Part shown: positions 44,701 to 53,763 of the stretch, one piece after another
How the letters are laid out: each line of letters starts with the position of its first letter
How positions within the stretch are numbered: the stretch's first letter is position 1
Source of the DNA: Rhodospirillaceae bacterium
Lineage (GTDB): Bacteria > Pseudomonadota > Alphaproteobacteria > Bin65
Reading direction: 5' to 3'
Assembly: GCA_011523655.1 (NCBI GenBank)
Contig: WTGH01000062.1
Coordinates: forward strand, 1-56,590
Length of the DNA stretch: 56,590 nucleotides
Position numbers and translations under genes: made by a program
The notes under the pieces: generated by a model
The model's input: the letters and a program-made list of their open reading frames with translations, nothing else
Told to the model about the DNA's origin: nothing
Database searches by the model: none

Positions 44701-45357
44701 GGCGTCGACCACCGTGGTGTCGCCGCGGCCGACCAGCTTCATCAGCGGGCTGACCTCGTGGCTGACCGAGACCTGGGCGAAGCCGATCTCCCGGCACAGG
44801 GCGGCGACTGCTTTCTCGTGGCCGGTATAGCGGTAGCCGTGCATGAACAGGACCGCGACCGAGCGGTAGCCGGCGTCGAAGGCGGCGCGGATGTCCTTTT
44901 CGGCGCCGGCAAGGTCGAGCGGCGTTTCCACCGTGCCGTCGGCCATCACCCGCTCGGTCACCTCGACGACCCGGCTGTAGAGCAACTCCGGCAGCACGAC
45001 GTTGCGGGCGAACAGGCGCGGGCGGACCTGGTAGGCGATGCGCAGCGCGTCGGCGAAGCCCTTTGTGACGACCAGCAGGGTGCGCTCGCCCTTGCGTTCG
45101 AGCAGGGCGTTGGTCGCGACCGTCGTGCCCATCTTCACGGCGTCGATCGCTTCGGCCGGAATCGGCTGGCCGGCGGCCAGGCCGAGCATGTCGCGGATGC
45201 CCTGGATCGCGGCGTCGGGATAGCGCTCCGGGTTCTCCGACAGCAGCTTGTGGGTCGCCAGCCGCCCGTCCGGCGCCTTCGCCACCACGTCGGTAAAGGT
45301 GCCGCCCCGGTCGATCCAGAATTGCCAGCCGCATCCGGAGGTGTCGGTCGTAGTCAT
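41719..45357 (-). CDS. 5-oxoprolinase / hydantoinase, fused HyuA–HyuB
   Basis: A 1212-aa protein of full eukaryotic-type oxoprolinase length. The N-terminal HyuA part has the ATP-binding loop [14 protein letters not shown] (residues about 14–27) and [16 protein letters not shown]. The C-terminal HyuB part begins near residue 695 ([20 protein letters not shown]) and contains [14 protein letters not shown] and VAGNVETSQ. It hydrolyses 5-oxoproline to glutamate with ATP, or a related hydantoin. A TRAP transporter and a DUF1445 protein precede it in one minus-strand run. The neighbours make 5-oxoproline the better guess. Confidence 0.88.
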   Translation of the reverse strand: MTTTDTSGCGWQFWIDRGGTFTDVVAKAPDGRLATHKLLSENPERYPDAAIQGIRDMLGLAAGQPIPAEAIDAVKMGTTVATNALLERKGERTLLVVTKGFADALRIAYQVRPRLFARNVVLPELLYSRVVEVTERVMADGTVETPLDLAGAEKDIRAAFDAGYRSVAVLFMHGYRYTGHEKAVAALCREIGFAQVSVSHEVSPLMKLVGRGDTTVVDAYLSPILRRYVDRVAAEIGDTALMFMQSNGGLTDARRFQGKDSILSGPAGGTVGAVRTAEMAGFDRLIGFDMGGTSTDVSHYAGEYERAFETLVAGVRMRAPMMQIHTVAAGGGSILHFDGAKYRVGPDSAGADPGPACYRRGGPLTVTDANVMLGKIQPDHFPAVFGPGGDLPLDREVVVRRFAALAQEIERATGDRRTPEQVAEGFLTIAVENMANAIKEISIQRGYDVTEYTLACFGGAAGQHACPIADTLGVTRVFIHPFAGVLSAYGMGLADVRALRETAVEAVLDAGLVGELDATLDRLANSAVSEISDQNVSAENIAVHRRAHIRYDGTDAAIVVAAGTLEETVAAFEDAHRQRYGFTVPEKPLVVEAVSVEAVGATDRVEDAVVARRSGAAPAAIDRARFFSGGESHESAIFDRDRLQPGDRIAGPAIIREATATTVVEPGWAATVTDRNHLVLERVVALDRGVAVGTQADPVMLEVFNNLFMSVAEQMGSVLENTSYSVNIKERLDFSCAIFGPAGDLIANAPHMPVHLGSMSESVRAIVRRRAGTMRPGEVYVLNAPYAGGTHLPDVTVITPVFAENRQTILFFVGSRGHHADIGGITPGSMPPDSRVVEEEGVLFDNALLVKDGRFLEAETRALLTGARYPARNPDQNIADLKAQIAANEKGVQEIGRMIGQFGLDVVHAYMGHVQDNAEEQVRRVLDRLSDGAFTNPIDAGGEIRVAIRVDRERRTADIDFTGTSAQLPNNFNAPSAVCRAAVLYVFRTLVDEDIPMNEGVLKPLNIVIPDGSMLKPQYPAAVVAGNVETSQIVTNALYGAMGVLGSAQSTMNNVTFGNDRHQYYETVAGGMGAGEGHDGASAVQTHMTNARLTDPEVLEWRFPVLLEDFRLRHGSGGAGRWRGGDGSVRRLRFLEDMTVAILASRRIYAPFGAAGGGPGAKGRNWVERADGSTVAMTGTDKCQVGPGDVFVVETPGGGGYGKPEAMREAAE

Positions 45358-45503
45358 CGCGTTACGATCCGTTGCTCTCGCTGAAACCGAATGCGCAAGT
45401 CTCCGCCATCGTCACACCGGCGTAGTCCGGCGTTCGGGTTATCGTCAAGGTCGCCCTTCCGGTATGGTTCCGCGCCGGGGCGATGCCCTTCCCGCCGCGC
45501 CGC

Positions 45504-46328
45504 TCAGAACACCGCCAGCGCGCTGTTCGGCAGGTCCGTGATCAGCATCGAACCGGGCTTGTGGGTGATGCAGAGCGGCGGTTTCGCGCGCTCGATGACC
45601 GCTTGCGGGGTGACTCCGCAGGCCCAGAAGACCGGCACTTCGCCCGCCCGTATCTCAACCGCGTCGCCATAGTCCGGCGCATCGATGTCCGCGATGCCGA
45701 TGGCGGCCGGATCGCCGAAATGGATCGGCGCGCCGTGGACGCTGGGATAGCGCGACGTGGTCTGGATCGCCCGGATGGCGTCGGCCGGCGAGAACGGCCG
45801 CATGGACACGACCGTCGGGCCGGAGAAGCGCGGCGTGGCGGCGGTCTCGATATTCGTCTTGTACATCGGGACGGTGGTGCCGGCATCCCAGTGACGGAGG
45901 CGCAGCCCGGCCTGGACGAGCGCATGCTCGAAGGAGAAGGAACAGCCCAGGACGAAGGTCACCAGGTCGTCGCGCCACCAGTCGTGCAGATCCGTCGTCT
46001 CGGCGACCGGCTTTCCGTCCATGAACACGCGATAGGCCGGCACGTCGGTGCGAATGTCGATATCGTCGCCCAGCTCCGGCAGCATCGGATCGCCCGGCTC
46101 GGAGACGGCGATGGGCGTGCAGGGTTTCGGATTGCGGCGGCAGAAGTGCAGGAACTCGTCGGCCCAGTCGCCCGGAAGCACGGCGACGTTGCCCTGGACG
46201 ATCCCCGGCCCGAGCGCGCTGGTCTGGCCGGTATAGGCGCCGCTGCGAATTTGCCCGCGCGCCGCCTGTGCGCCTTGAACCAGGACATCGGTATGGCCGG
46301 CCGCGGCCGAGACAGTCATTTCGTTCAT
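45504..46328 (-). CDS. DUF1445 / D-glutamate cyclase-family hydro-lyase
   Basis: A 274-aa protein of the UPF0317/DUF1445 family. It begins [18 protein letters not shown] and has [49 protein letters not shown] and [15 protein letters not shown] near the end. Its mammalian relative converts D-glutamate to 5-oxo-D-proline. Between a TRAP transporter and an oxoprolinase it probably interconverts D-glutamate and 5-oxo-D-proline here. It is 22 bases from the dctM stop. Confidence 0.88.
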   Translation of the reverse strand: MNEMTVSAAAGHTDVLVQGAQAARGQIRSGAYTGQTSALGPGIVQGNVAVLPGDWADEFLHFCRRNPKPCTPIAVSEPGDPMLPELGDDIDIRTDVPAYRVFMDGKPVAETTDLHDWWRDDLVTFVLGCSFSFEHALVQAGLRLRHWDAGTTVPMYKTNIETAATPRFSGPTVVSMRPFSPADAIRAIQTTSRYPSVHGAPIHFGDPAAIGIADIDAPDYGDAVEIRAGEVPVFWACGVTPQAVIERAKPPLCITHKPGSMLITDLPNSALAVF

Positions 46329-46350
46329 GGCAGGTCTCCTGTCCCGGTCC

Positions 46351-47703
46351 CTAGAACATCGAGCCCAGGAAATCGACGAAGAACCAGGAAATCACGGGCA
46401 CCGCATGGTCCTGGAAAAGGTTCAGCGTGAGCGGGGGAAACAGAACGATCAGGGCGATCATCACGAACATGGTGAGGACGAACGGCAGCGAGCCGGAAAT
46501 CGTGTCCGTGATCGAGCCCCGGGCCCGCACACCCTGGACCACATACAGATTGACCCCGACAGGCGGCGTTATCAGCGCCGTTTCGAGCAGGATGATCATG
46601 ATGATGCCGAACCACACCTTGTTGGCGTCGGCGTCCGCCAGCCCGAAATCCTGCTGCGCGACGATCGGCACCAGCAGGGGCGCCGTCAGAATCAGCATGG
46701 AATAGGTCTCCATGAAGCAGCCGAGGACGACCAGGAAGACGACGATCGCAAGCAGCAGTTCGTAGGGCGACAGGCCGAGCGCCGTGATCCCGGCCGTCAT
46801 CGCCTGGATCACGCCGGCGATGCCCAGGACGAAATTCAGGAACACGGCGGCCAGGATGATCAGCATGACCATCGCCGTCGTCGTCATCGCGCCCTCGACC
46901 GCCTGCGCGATCATGCGCAGCGACAACCGCCCGTGACACGCCGCCAGGATCAGCGCGAACACGACCCCGAGCGACGCCGCCTCCGTCGGGGTGGCGAATC
47001 CGGCGTAGATCGACCCGACGACGACCACGAACAGCAGGACCGGCGGCAACAGATCGATCAGCGCGACGAAGCGCTCCCGCCAGGTCGCCCGGATGCGCTC
47101 GCCGCCCCAGTGCGGCCGGGCGAGGCAGGCGATCATCACGGTCAGCATGAACAGGCTGGCCAGCAGGAAGCCGGGCAGGAATCCGGCCAGATACAGGTCC
47201 GGCACCGAGGTGTCGGTCAACAGCCCGTAGACGATCAGGTTGATCGACGGCGGGATGAGGATGCCGAGCGTGCCGCCGGCCGCCAGAGTACCCAGGAACA
47301 GCCGCTCGTTGTAGCCGCGCTTGTCGACTTCCGGCAGGGCCACGGTGCTCACGGTCGCGGCGGTCGCCACGCTGGAGCCGGACGTCGCGGAGAACATGGC
47401 GCAGGCGCCGATGTTGGAGTGCATCAACCCGCCGGGCAGCCACGACAGCCACTTCGCCATCGCATCGTACATGCGCTGCGCGATGCCGGAGCGCAGCAGA
47501 ATTTCACCCAGCAGGATGAACATGGGGATGGCGATCAGGATGAACTCCCGGCCGGTCTGCCACAGGTTTTCGGCAATCGCCCGGACCAGGGGCATGGGCG
47601 AATAGACTTCGCCGACAACGATCGCGAGCACGCCGATCGCGGCGGCGACCGGCACGCTGGCGGCCAACAGGACGAGCAGCAGGACAAGGGTGTTTGTCGC
47701 CAT
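46351..47703 (-). CDS. TRAP transporter large membrane subunit (DctM family)
   Basis: A 450-aa protein started at [14 protein letters not shown], one base after the small-subunit stop. Landmarks are [40 protein letters not shown] and [18 protein letters not shown]. About twelve membrane segments. It imports the ligand bound by DctP (48465–49541); the adjacent DUF1445 and oxoprolinase genes point to an oxoproline-like acid. Confidence 0.92.
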   Translation of the reverse strand: MATNTLVLLLVLLAASVPVAAAIGVLAIVVGEVYSPMPLVRAIAENLWQTGREFILIAIPMFILLGEILLRSGIAQRMYDAMAKWLSWLPGGLMHSNIGACAMFSATSGSSVATAATVSTVALPEVDKRGYNERLFLGTLAAGGTLGILIPPSINLIVYGLLTDTSVPDLYLAGFLPGFLLASLFMLTVMIACLARPHWGGERIRATWRERFVALIDLLPPVLLFVVVVGSIYAGFATPTEAASLGVVFALILAACHGRLSLRMIAQAVEGAMTTTAMVMLIILAAVFLNFVLGIAGVIQAMTAGITALGLSPYELLLAIVVFLVVLGCFMETYSMLILTAPLLVPIVAQQDFGLADADANKVWFGIIMIILLETALITPPVGVNLYVVQGVRARGSITDTISGSLPFVLTMFVMIALIVLFPPLTLNLFQDHAVPVISWFFVDFLGSMF

Positions 47704-47704
47704 G

Positions 47705-48376
47705 TCACACGCCCCTGCGACCGTCGGACCGGGTCCCGCTGCTGCCCTCATCCAGAAAGGCGGTCTCGCTGGCGATCTCTTCCTCGCTGCTGCGGCTGCC
47801 GATCAGGCCGGCGACGCGGTCGTGCCGCCACAGGAGCAGAGCGGCGACGGCAAGAACGAACAGGACCGCGCCGGTCAGCAGGAACAGGGCCATGCCGAGG
47901 ATCCACAGACCCTGCCAGATCCACACCCTGGCCTGGAGCGGCGTGATCGAGCGGGTATCGTTGGCCCGGTTCTCCAGGAACAGGTTCACCGAGTGCCAGA
48001 ACACGACGGCCACGAAGCCGACGAGGAGGACCAGGCTGAAAACGTCCAGGAAGGACCGCAGCCAGGCCGGCAGCCGCAGGTAGACGACATCGATCCGGAC
48101 ATTCGCGCGGTTCAGCAGCGCGAACGGCAGGGCCCACATGGTGCTGACCGCGAAAATGTAGCCCGACACCTCGTCTGCGCCGCCGAGGCTCATACCGAAA
48201 AACTTGCGGACCGTGATTTCGACGGTCACGAGCCCGGCCGAGAACAGAATCCCGGCGCCCCCGATCCAGATGGCCGACCGGGAGATCCAGGTCAGCAGCC
48301 GAACGATTTCGGCGCCGGGGACGCGGCCGCCGCGCGCCGGCTCCGGGCCGCTGTCAGGTGGGACGACAGAAGACAA
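47705..48376 (-). CDS. TRAP transporter small membrane subunit (DctQ family)
   Basis: A 223-aa protein that appears to start at a TTG (LSSVVPPDSG read as Met), since no better ATG precedes the first helix. Four helices are visible, with VEITVRKFFGMSLGGADEVSGY and NRANVRIDVVYLRLP as family landmarks. The C-terminus is hydrophilic. It is one base from dctM. The TTG start is uncertain, but the frame is secure. Confidence 0.87.
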   Translation of the reverse strand: MSSVVPPDSGPEPARGGRVPGAEIVRLLTWISRSAIWIGGAGILFSAGLVTVEITVRKFFGMSLGGADEVSGYIFAVSTMWALPFALLNRANVRIDVVYLRLPAWLRSFLDVFSLVLLVGFVAVVFWHSVNLFLENRANDTRSITPLQARVWIWQGLWILGMALFLLTGAVLFVLAVAALLLWRHDRVAGLIGSRSSEEEIASETAFLDEGSSGTRSDGRRGV

Positions 48377-48464
48377 GGCATTCCAGAGGTATCACGAAAC
48401 GGGGCCGGCGGAAGATCGTTTCCCGATCGCGCCGGCCCCGAAACGCTGATTGCGGCGGCGGCGC

Positions 48465-49541
48465 CTAGTTGGCGATGGTCATATTCATGACCTTGCCGAT
48501 GGTGGCGTTCCAGTCCTTCACGCAATTCGGCCGCTTTTTCTTGCAGCGTTCGGCCCAGCGCTTCAGCACATGGCTGTGCAGGATTTCTGTCCGCTTGGCG
48601 AGATCGGCCTTGCTCGGGGTCACGAGTTTCATCCCGCCCGGTTTGCCCATCGTACACTCGCCGCCGGTGTTGCAGGACAGGCCCATGGCATCTTCGGCCC
48701 CCGTCATCTTCCACATGCGGTCTTCCAGCATCCGGAATTGCGCGGTGAAGAAAGCCCTGGTGGCGGCGTCCAGCTTGTTCCAGCGCTTCAGGTTGAAGGC
48801 GCCGAAAGAGATGCCCCAGCCCACCCGCATGGCATAGGCGTGCGTCGCAACCTGATGCCATTTGGCGTTATAGGCCGGCGTCGTGCCGGTGATGCCGCAG
48901 TCGGCGAGCTTCTTTTCCAGCGCCGGCACCACTTCCCCGAACGCGATGGTGGTAGAGATGCCGCCGACGCCTTCCACGAAGTCGCCCAGGGTGGCGCTGT
49001 AGACGCGGATTTTCTTGCCCTTCAGGTCTTCGATTTTCCCGATCTCGGCATTGCACCACAACATCTGGCTCGGAAACGGGTAGAGGACCATGAGCTTGGC
49101 TTCGAAAACCTCCTCGAACGCCTTTGCCATGATCGGCCGGTATGCCTTCACGATGGCCCGCGCCGTGCCGATGTCCTGCGCTACGGCCGACAGGTCCGGC
49201 CCTTCGAAGACCGGGTCTTCGCCGGCCACATAGCCGATCACGCCGAACGCCATATCGAACACGCCCAGCTTGAGAAGCCGGGTCATCTCGAAGCCCTTCA
49301 GGCCGACCTCGGTGATCGGCTGGACCTTGGCCGTGATTTTGCCGCCCGAGGCCTTCGGCACGACATCGCGCCAGAACGGGCCTTCATGTTTCTTGAAGTT
49401 GTTCAGGTTGCCCCAGGTGCCGACGGCGTTGAACGTCTGGCGCTTCAGATCCTGTGCGTGCGCGGCGTTGACCGCCACGGCGCCGGCGACCAGCGCGGCC
49501 CCGGCTGCCAGGCGCAATCCCCTGGTTGTCATTCTCGGCAT
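48465..49541 (-). CDS. TRAP transporter substrate-binding protein (DctP family)
   Basis: A 358-aa protein started at MPRMTTRGLRLAAG, with GTGGAG upstream. The signal peptide ends at VNAAHAQ. The mature part shows DctP landmarks: SGGKITAKVQPITEVGLKG, GKKIRVYSATLGDFVEGVG with the carboxylate-binding arginine, and YNAKWHQVATHAYAM. It binds a carboxylate in the periplasm. It is the first structural gene of the transport operon, preceded by a promoter-like region with a palindrome and a LysR gene. Confidence 0.9.
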   Translation of the reverse strand: MPRMTTRGLRLAAGAALVAGAVAVNAAHAQDLKRQTFNAVGTWGNLNNFKKHEGPFWRDVVPKASGGKITAKVQPITEVGLKGFEMTRLLKLGVFDMAFGVIGYVAGEDPVFEGPDLSAVAQDIGTARAIVKAYRPIMAKAFEEVFEAKLMVLYPFPSQMLWCNAEIGKIEDLKGKKIRVYSATLGDFVEGVGGISTTIAFGEVVPALEKKLADCGITGTTPAYNAKWHQVATHAYAMRVGWGISFGAFNLKRWNKLDAATRAFFTAQFRMLEDRMWKMTGAEDAMGLSCNTGGECTMGKPGGMKLVTPSKADLAKRTEILHSHVLKRWAERCKKKRPNCVKDWNATIGKVMNMTIAN

Positions 49542-49650
49542 GATAGTCTCCACTGGTTCCTCGTCCGGTAGCTCGGTTGGAGCGGCCGTCCGGCGCCTGA
49601 GGCGCCGAAATCGTCGCTTGCTGCCGCCTGACACCGCTCCTCGAACGCCG

Positions 49651-49687
49651 ATCGTACGAGCAGCAATTCAATCAAACAAATTGATTG
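49651..49687 (-). promoter_or_regulatory. Putative promoter/operator of the TRAP–oxoprolinase operon
   Basis: Minus-strand TTGTTT (49674–49679), a 17-base spacer and TACGAT (49651–49656). The inverted repeat CAATCAA-N5-TTGATTG (49669–49687) overlaps the -35 box. It sits between the LysR gene and dctP in a strongly AT-rich stretch (about 49661–49720). It looks like a LysR-type binding region. Confidence 0.45.
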
Positions 49688-49720
49688 TTTTTTGGATAAT
49701 TCATAAAAAAATTTTATCAA

Positions 49721-50623
49721 CTATCCGGCAGCGACGGTGCTTAGGCGGACTTTCGCGGCATTGTCCGCCAGGTGGCCGACGAGCTGAGCCAGAGGGTTCG
49801 GCGGGCTGGCGGGCCAGGTCGATGTAAAGGCAAGGCTTGCGAGCGGCAAGTCGGTATCGACCAGGCGCAAGCGGCCGTCCTTGATTTGCGGACGGACGAT
49901 GTCCAGAGGCACCGCCGCCAGGCCGACGCCGTCTTCCGCCATCCGAATCATCGTCGCCACGGAACTCGAACCGCTGATCCGCGGCGTCGGCAGGTCCGGG
50001 CGGCTCAGCGCCTGCCGGATCTGCAGGTGCGGACGGGTCTGCCGCAGAAAGGTGACGATCGGCACTTTCGCCATGGCCTCCAACGTCAGCCGCCGGGGCG
50101 GAAGGATCATCGCAGGTCCCGCCACCCACGCCATTTCGTAGGCGCACAAGGCCCGGTTGATCATGCTGGGCTCCGACACCGGCCCGAGCAGGAAGGCGAT
50201 GTCCAGTTCCCGCGCAACCAGTTGCTCCCGCAGATTGACGGACAGGTCGACATACAGTTCCAGCGACACGCCCGGATAATCGGCGTGAACCTGGCGAATC
50301 AGTTCCGGGATCCAGTCGTGGACCAGCGTCTCCGACGTGCCGAGCCGAACCAGGCCCGTAAGCGCATTCCGGTCGCCGACGGCCGCCTTTATTTCCGCCG
50401 CAAGCGCCACATAGCGTTCCGCCCGTGGCAGCAGATCCAGGCCGGCCGGCGTCATCTGCATCCGGCGGCCGGTCCGGTCGAACAGCTTGACGCCCAGTTC
50501 GTCTTCCAGGGCCGCGATCCGGGCCGAAATGGCCGGCTGGGTCGCCCCCAGCCGGTCGGCCGCCGCCGTGAAACTTCCCAGCGTCGCCGCCCAGACGAAG
50601 GTTTCCGCGTTCTTCAGGTTCAT
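49721..50623 (-). CDS. LysR-family transcriptional regulator
   Basis: A 300-aa regulator. HTH: MNLKNAETFVWAATLGSF, TAAADRLGATQPAISARI, AALEDELGVKLFDRTG. The effector domain starts near residue 90 (GLVRLGTSETLVHDWIP). It reads in the same direction as dctP, 180 bases upstream, so it likely controls the oxoproline transport operon through the palindrome in between. It is unusual for LysR genes not to be divergent from their target. Confidence 0.9.
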   Translation of the reverse strand: MNLKNAETFVWAATLGSFTAAADRLGATQPAISARIAALEDELGVKLFDRTGRRMQMTPAGLDLLPRAERYVALAAEIKAAVGDRNALTGLVRLGTSETLVHDWIPELIRQVHADYPGVSLELYVDLSVNLREQLVARELDIAFLLGPVSEPSMINRALCAYEMAWVAGPAMILPPRRLTLEAMAKVPIVTFLRQTRPHLQIRQALSRPDLPTPRISGSSSVATMIRMAEDGVGLAAVPLDIVRPQIKDGRLRLVDTDLPLASLAFTSTWPASPPNPLAQLVGHLADNAAKVRLSTVAAG

Positions 50624-50670
50624 GGCGCAAGAAGGGTCGCGACGTTCCTCTGTACGATCCGGCGCGCGAG

Positions 50671-50784
50671 CGCGTCGGGATGGCGCTCCGAATTCTCAGG
50701 CAGCTTGTGGGTCGCCAGCCGCCCGACCGGCACCCTGGCCATAACGGCGGTGAAGATGCGCCCCGGTCGATCCGGAATTGCCGG
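50671..50784 (-). pseudogene. Decayed 5' fragment of a second oxoprolinase/HyuA gene
   Basis: The 372-base gap upstream of the LysR gene contains a degraded copy of the start of the oxoprolinase gene. A run of 26 identical bases (50700–50725) matches 45243–45268, and similarity extends over roughly 114 bases. Translated, it reads QFRIDRG…RLATHKL…ENSERHPDA against QFWIDRGG…RLATHKL…ENPERYPDA in the intact gene. A one-base deletion after IDRG and a three-base deletion break the frame. No further homologous sequence continues downstream. It is a relic, not a gene. Confidence 0.75.
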
Positions 50785-50995
50785 CCGTTCACGGCTTCGT
50801 CCGCTCGGTGTCCTGCCTGGCAGTTAAGGCACACGACCACCGCCGCGCAAGACCGACGATCGACCGCTTGGGCCGGGGGCAGGCACCCCGTCATCTCGCG
50901 AAACCTGTTCAGCTCAGGCCGTCGGGGATCGCGATATGGAGCAAGAAACACATGGAAAGGACGAAGCGGCTTGACGGGACTACCCGGATGGTCCG

Positions 50996-51628
50996 CTATC
51001 GATCCTGTATTATCCGTTCGGCAATGGACAGGAGCCTCGAGACGTCTTCGGCCGGGGCCGTGCAATCGATCTGGCCATGCGCCACCCGCGACCGCAGCCC
51101 GGAAATGCGGAACAGTTCGCTTGCCTGCTCCTGGTCGATATACCCCTCCCCCGCCAGGAGATTGACCAGCGCGTTCGGATTCAGCGGCCGGGGCCCGGCC
51201 GTTTCGATCTTCTCCCGGGCGGCGGCCTCCAGGATCGACCAGGCAAACAGCATGGCCGCGCGCGGCTCGGTCGCCGATACGTTCCGCGCTGCCTGTATGG
51301 CAGCCGCTGAGGTGGTATTCGGCACCGGGCTGAGCATCGGTTCGACCGAAGAGAAATAGAATACCCGCAACTCCCAGTCGTCGCGTTCCTCAACCAGCGA
51401 TCGGAGTTCGCTGATCTTCGCGGCTTCCCTGTTCCCTTCCTTTCGGAACACCTCGACCAAGAGCGAGGGATTCTTTCCGACCGCGATGGCGTCGGGCCGT
51501 CTGTCTGCGAGGAAAGCCGGCAGATCCGCAGGACCCGGCTCGGCGATGACCTCGTAACCCTCGGCTCGCAGCAGGGGCGCGATCCGCTCCAGCGCAGTAT
51601 ATTCGGCATCCCGTGCGGACAGGCTCAT
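50996..51628 (-). CDS. Nuclease-like/HEPN two-domain protein
   Basis: A 210-aa protein starting MSLSARDAEY. The N-terminal half has a PD-(D/E)xK look: RRPDAIAVGKNPSLLVEVFRK (about residues 49–70) gives D…ExFRK, as in AHJR-like nuclease domains. The C-terminal half (about 105–210) is helical and carries SGLRSRVAHGQI, an Rx4H motif of HEPN domains. The family is not recognised as a whole. It stands alone, with no partner gene overlapping. A role as an RNase or nuclease effector in defence is possible; it is inferred from the domains. Confidence 0.6.
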   Translation of the reverse strand: MSLSARDAEYTALERIAPLLRAEGYEVIAEPGPADLPAFLADRRPDAIAVGKNPSLLVEVFRKEGNREAAKISELRSLVEERDDWELRVFYFSSVEPMLSPVPNTTSAAAIQAARNVSATEPRAAMLFAWSILEAAAREKIETAGPRPLNPNALVNLLAGEGYIDQEQASELFRISGLRSRVAHGQIDCTAPAEDVSRLLSIAERIIQDR

Positions 51629-51824
51629 CCGGTCATTCTCCGCGAAGGTCCGTTCCGACCTTGATGTAGACTATCGGTCGCTTCGCCGCGAGGGCTGTCG
51701 CCAGGATATCGGTCGGCGCGCCCCGATCCGGTCCCGAGGCGCCGTATCGAGGAACGACGCATCTTTCCGCTGCGCGGATTCCACCCTAAAACCGGCGCAT
51801 CCCGCCAACCGCAGGTGTTGCGCC

Positions 51825-53453
51825 ATGCGCCGGATCGAATCGCCTCTCGTCCATCCGTTTGCCGGCTTCGACATCCCGGCGCTGGTCGCCGCGCGGGCGG
51901 CCAGCCATCCGGACAAGCCGTTCCTGGTGTGGGAGCCGTTCGAGGGGCCGCGCGCGGTCTGGACCTTCGCCGAATTCGCCCATGAGGTCGACCGCGTGGC
52001 CGCCGGCCTGGCGGCGCGGGACATAAAGGCCGGCGACAGCCTCCTGGTCCATCTCGACAACTGCCCGGAAATCCTGCTCGCCTGGTTCGCCTGCGCGAAG
52101 ATCGGCGCGGTCTGCGTGACGACCAACGCCCGCTCGGCGGCCGACGAGATGACGTATTTCGCCGACCATTCCGGCGCCGTCGCGGCGATCACCCAGCCGA
52201 AATTCGCCGCCATGATCGGCCGCGCCTGCAAGGACCTGCGCTGGGTCGCCGTCACCGAGACCGACAACGGCGAGGCGCCGGCACCGGGCAGCGCGCCGGG
52301 CAGCGGGCGCGGAAGAGGATGGGGCGGGGACAGCTTCGCCCGGCTGGCGGGCGATCCGGCCGATGCGCCGTCCCGCCCCGCCGACCCGATGGCGCCGCTG
52401 TCCGTCCAGTTCACCTCGGGCACGACCTCCCGGCCCAAGGCGGTGCTGTGGCTGCACGGCAACGGCCTGTGGGGCGCGAAGATCAACGCGCTGCACGAGG
52501 ACCTGCGCGAGACCGACTGCCACCTGACCTATCTGCCGCTCTTCCATGCCAACGCCCAGGCCTATTCGGCGCTCGCCTCGCTGTGGGTCGGCGCGGGCTG
52601 CGTGGTCCAGCCGCGCTTCTCGGCCAGCCGCTTCTGGGACGTGGCGATCCGCAACGGCTGCACCTGGACCAGCATGGTGCCCTTCATGAACCGGGCGCTG
52701 ATGGATCACGACGTGCCGGAGCGCCACCCGATCCGTCTGATGGGCAACGGCATCTGCAGCCCGCCGACCGACGAGATTTTCGGCGTCAAGACGATCGGCT
52801 GGTGGGGCATGACCGAGACCGTCAGCCACGGCTTCGTCGGCGACGTCCATCTGCCGAACCGGCCGCTCTCCGTCGGCAAGCCCTCGGTCGAATACGATAT
52901 CCGCGTGCTGAACGAGGCCGGCGACCCGGTCGGCCCGGACGAGACCGGCGACCTGTTTATCCGCGGCGTGCGCGGGATCTCCATGTTCGCCGAATATCTC
53001 GGCAACGAGGAGGCGACGGCGGCGGCGTTCGACGACGAAGGATTCTTCACCACCGGCGACAAGATCACGGTCCACAGCGACGGCTTCTGCAGCTTCGCCG
53101 ACCGCGCCAAGGACATGCTCAAGGTCGGCGGCGAGAATGTCGCCGCATCGGAGGTCGAACGGGTGATCGCCGAACAGCCGCTGGCCCGCGAGGTCGCGGT
53201 CGTCGCGAAGAAGCATCCGATGCTGGACGAGGTGCCGGTCGCCTACATCCTGGTCGACGGCGGAGCAGCCAGCGCACCGCCGGACTACGGCGAGCGGATC
53301 GTTGCAGCGTGCCGGCAATCGCTGGCCGATTTCAAGGTGCCGCGCGAGGTCCGCCTGGTCGACGACTTCCCGCGCTCGACCATCGAGAAGATCGCCAAGA
53401 ACGTGCTGCGCGCCGAACTGGAAGCGGAGGAGACGGGCAACGGCGAAGGCTGA
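51825..53453 (+). CDS. Acyl-CoA synthetase (AMP-forming), CaiC-like
   Basis: A 542-aa ligase starting MRRIESPLVHPFAG. The AMP-binding motif is QFTSGTTSRPKAVLWLHG, the A5 motif GWWGMTETVSHGF, A7/A8 TGDKITVHSDGFCSFADR followed by KDMLKVGGENVAASEVE, and the C-terminal lysine is in RSTIEKIAKNVLR. The layout fits crotonobetaine/carnitine or medium-chain acid–CoA ligases. An insertion GSAPGSGRGRGWGG near residue 155 looks like slippage. The substrate is not evident from neighbours. Confidence 0.88.
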   Translation: MRRIESPLVHPFAGFDIPALVAARAASHPDKPFLVWEPFEGPRAVWTFAEFAHEVDRVAAGLAARDIKAGDSLLVHLDNCPEILLAWFACAKIGAVCVTTNARSAADEMTYFADHSGAVAAITQPKFAAMIGRACKDLRWVAVTETDNGEAPAPGSAPGSGRGRGWGGDSFARLAGDPADAPSRPADPMAPLSVQFTSGTTSRPKAVLWLHGNGLWGAKINALHEDLRETDCHLTYLPLFHANAQAYSALASLWVGAGCVVQPRFSASRFWDVAIRNGCTWTSMVPFMNRALMDHDVPERHPIRLMGNGICSPPTDEIFGVKTIGWWGMTETVSHGFVGDVHLPNRPLSVGKPSVEYDIRVLNEAGDPVGPDETGDLFIRGVRGISMFAEYLGNEEATAAAFDDEGFFTTGDKITVHSDGFCSFADRAKDMLKVGGENVAASEVERVIAEQPLAREVAVVAKKHPMLDEVPVAYILVDGGAASAPPDYGERIVAACRQSLADFKVPREVRLVDDFPRSTIEKIAKNVLRAELEAEETGNGEG

Positions 53454-53526
53454 CGGGACGCAGTTTCCGGCAAGGCTCTTCGAGACGAGGCTCCGCGACG
53501 ACGCCACGCACATCCGCTGCGCTATA

Positions 53527-53672
53527 CCTCCCCCTCTTCAGAGGGGGAGGTCGGCGAGCGAAGCGAGCCGGGTGGGGGTGCCGTCGCGTCAGGCACGGCC
53601 TTACCGGCGCACGGCACCCCCAATCGACCTCGCTGCGCTCGGCCACTTCCCCCTCTGAAGAGAGGGAAGGAT
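53527..53672. repeat. Large palindromic intergenic repeat
   Basis: The 310-base gap holds a left arm with its own hairpin (CCTCCCCCTC TTCA GAGGGGGAGG, 53527–53550), then GTCGGCGAGCGAAGCGAGC and GGGTGGGGGTGCCG. The right arm, read backwards, gives the same series: CTCTTCAGAGGGGGAAG, GGCCGAGCGCAGCGAGG, GGGGGTGCCG. The arms are about 60 bases with a short centre near 53590–53610. A REP-like element; not coding. Confidence 0.7.
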
Positions 53673-53763
53673 TTCTTGTGGCGGCGTGCCATCTTTTCGC
53701 AGAAAAATCCTGAGGAGAGATGCGCCTCGAAGTCCCGTCCCGAAGCACGAAGCGGCGCCGGTC

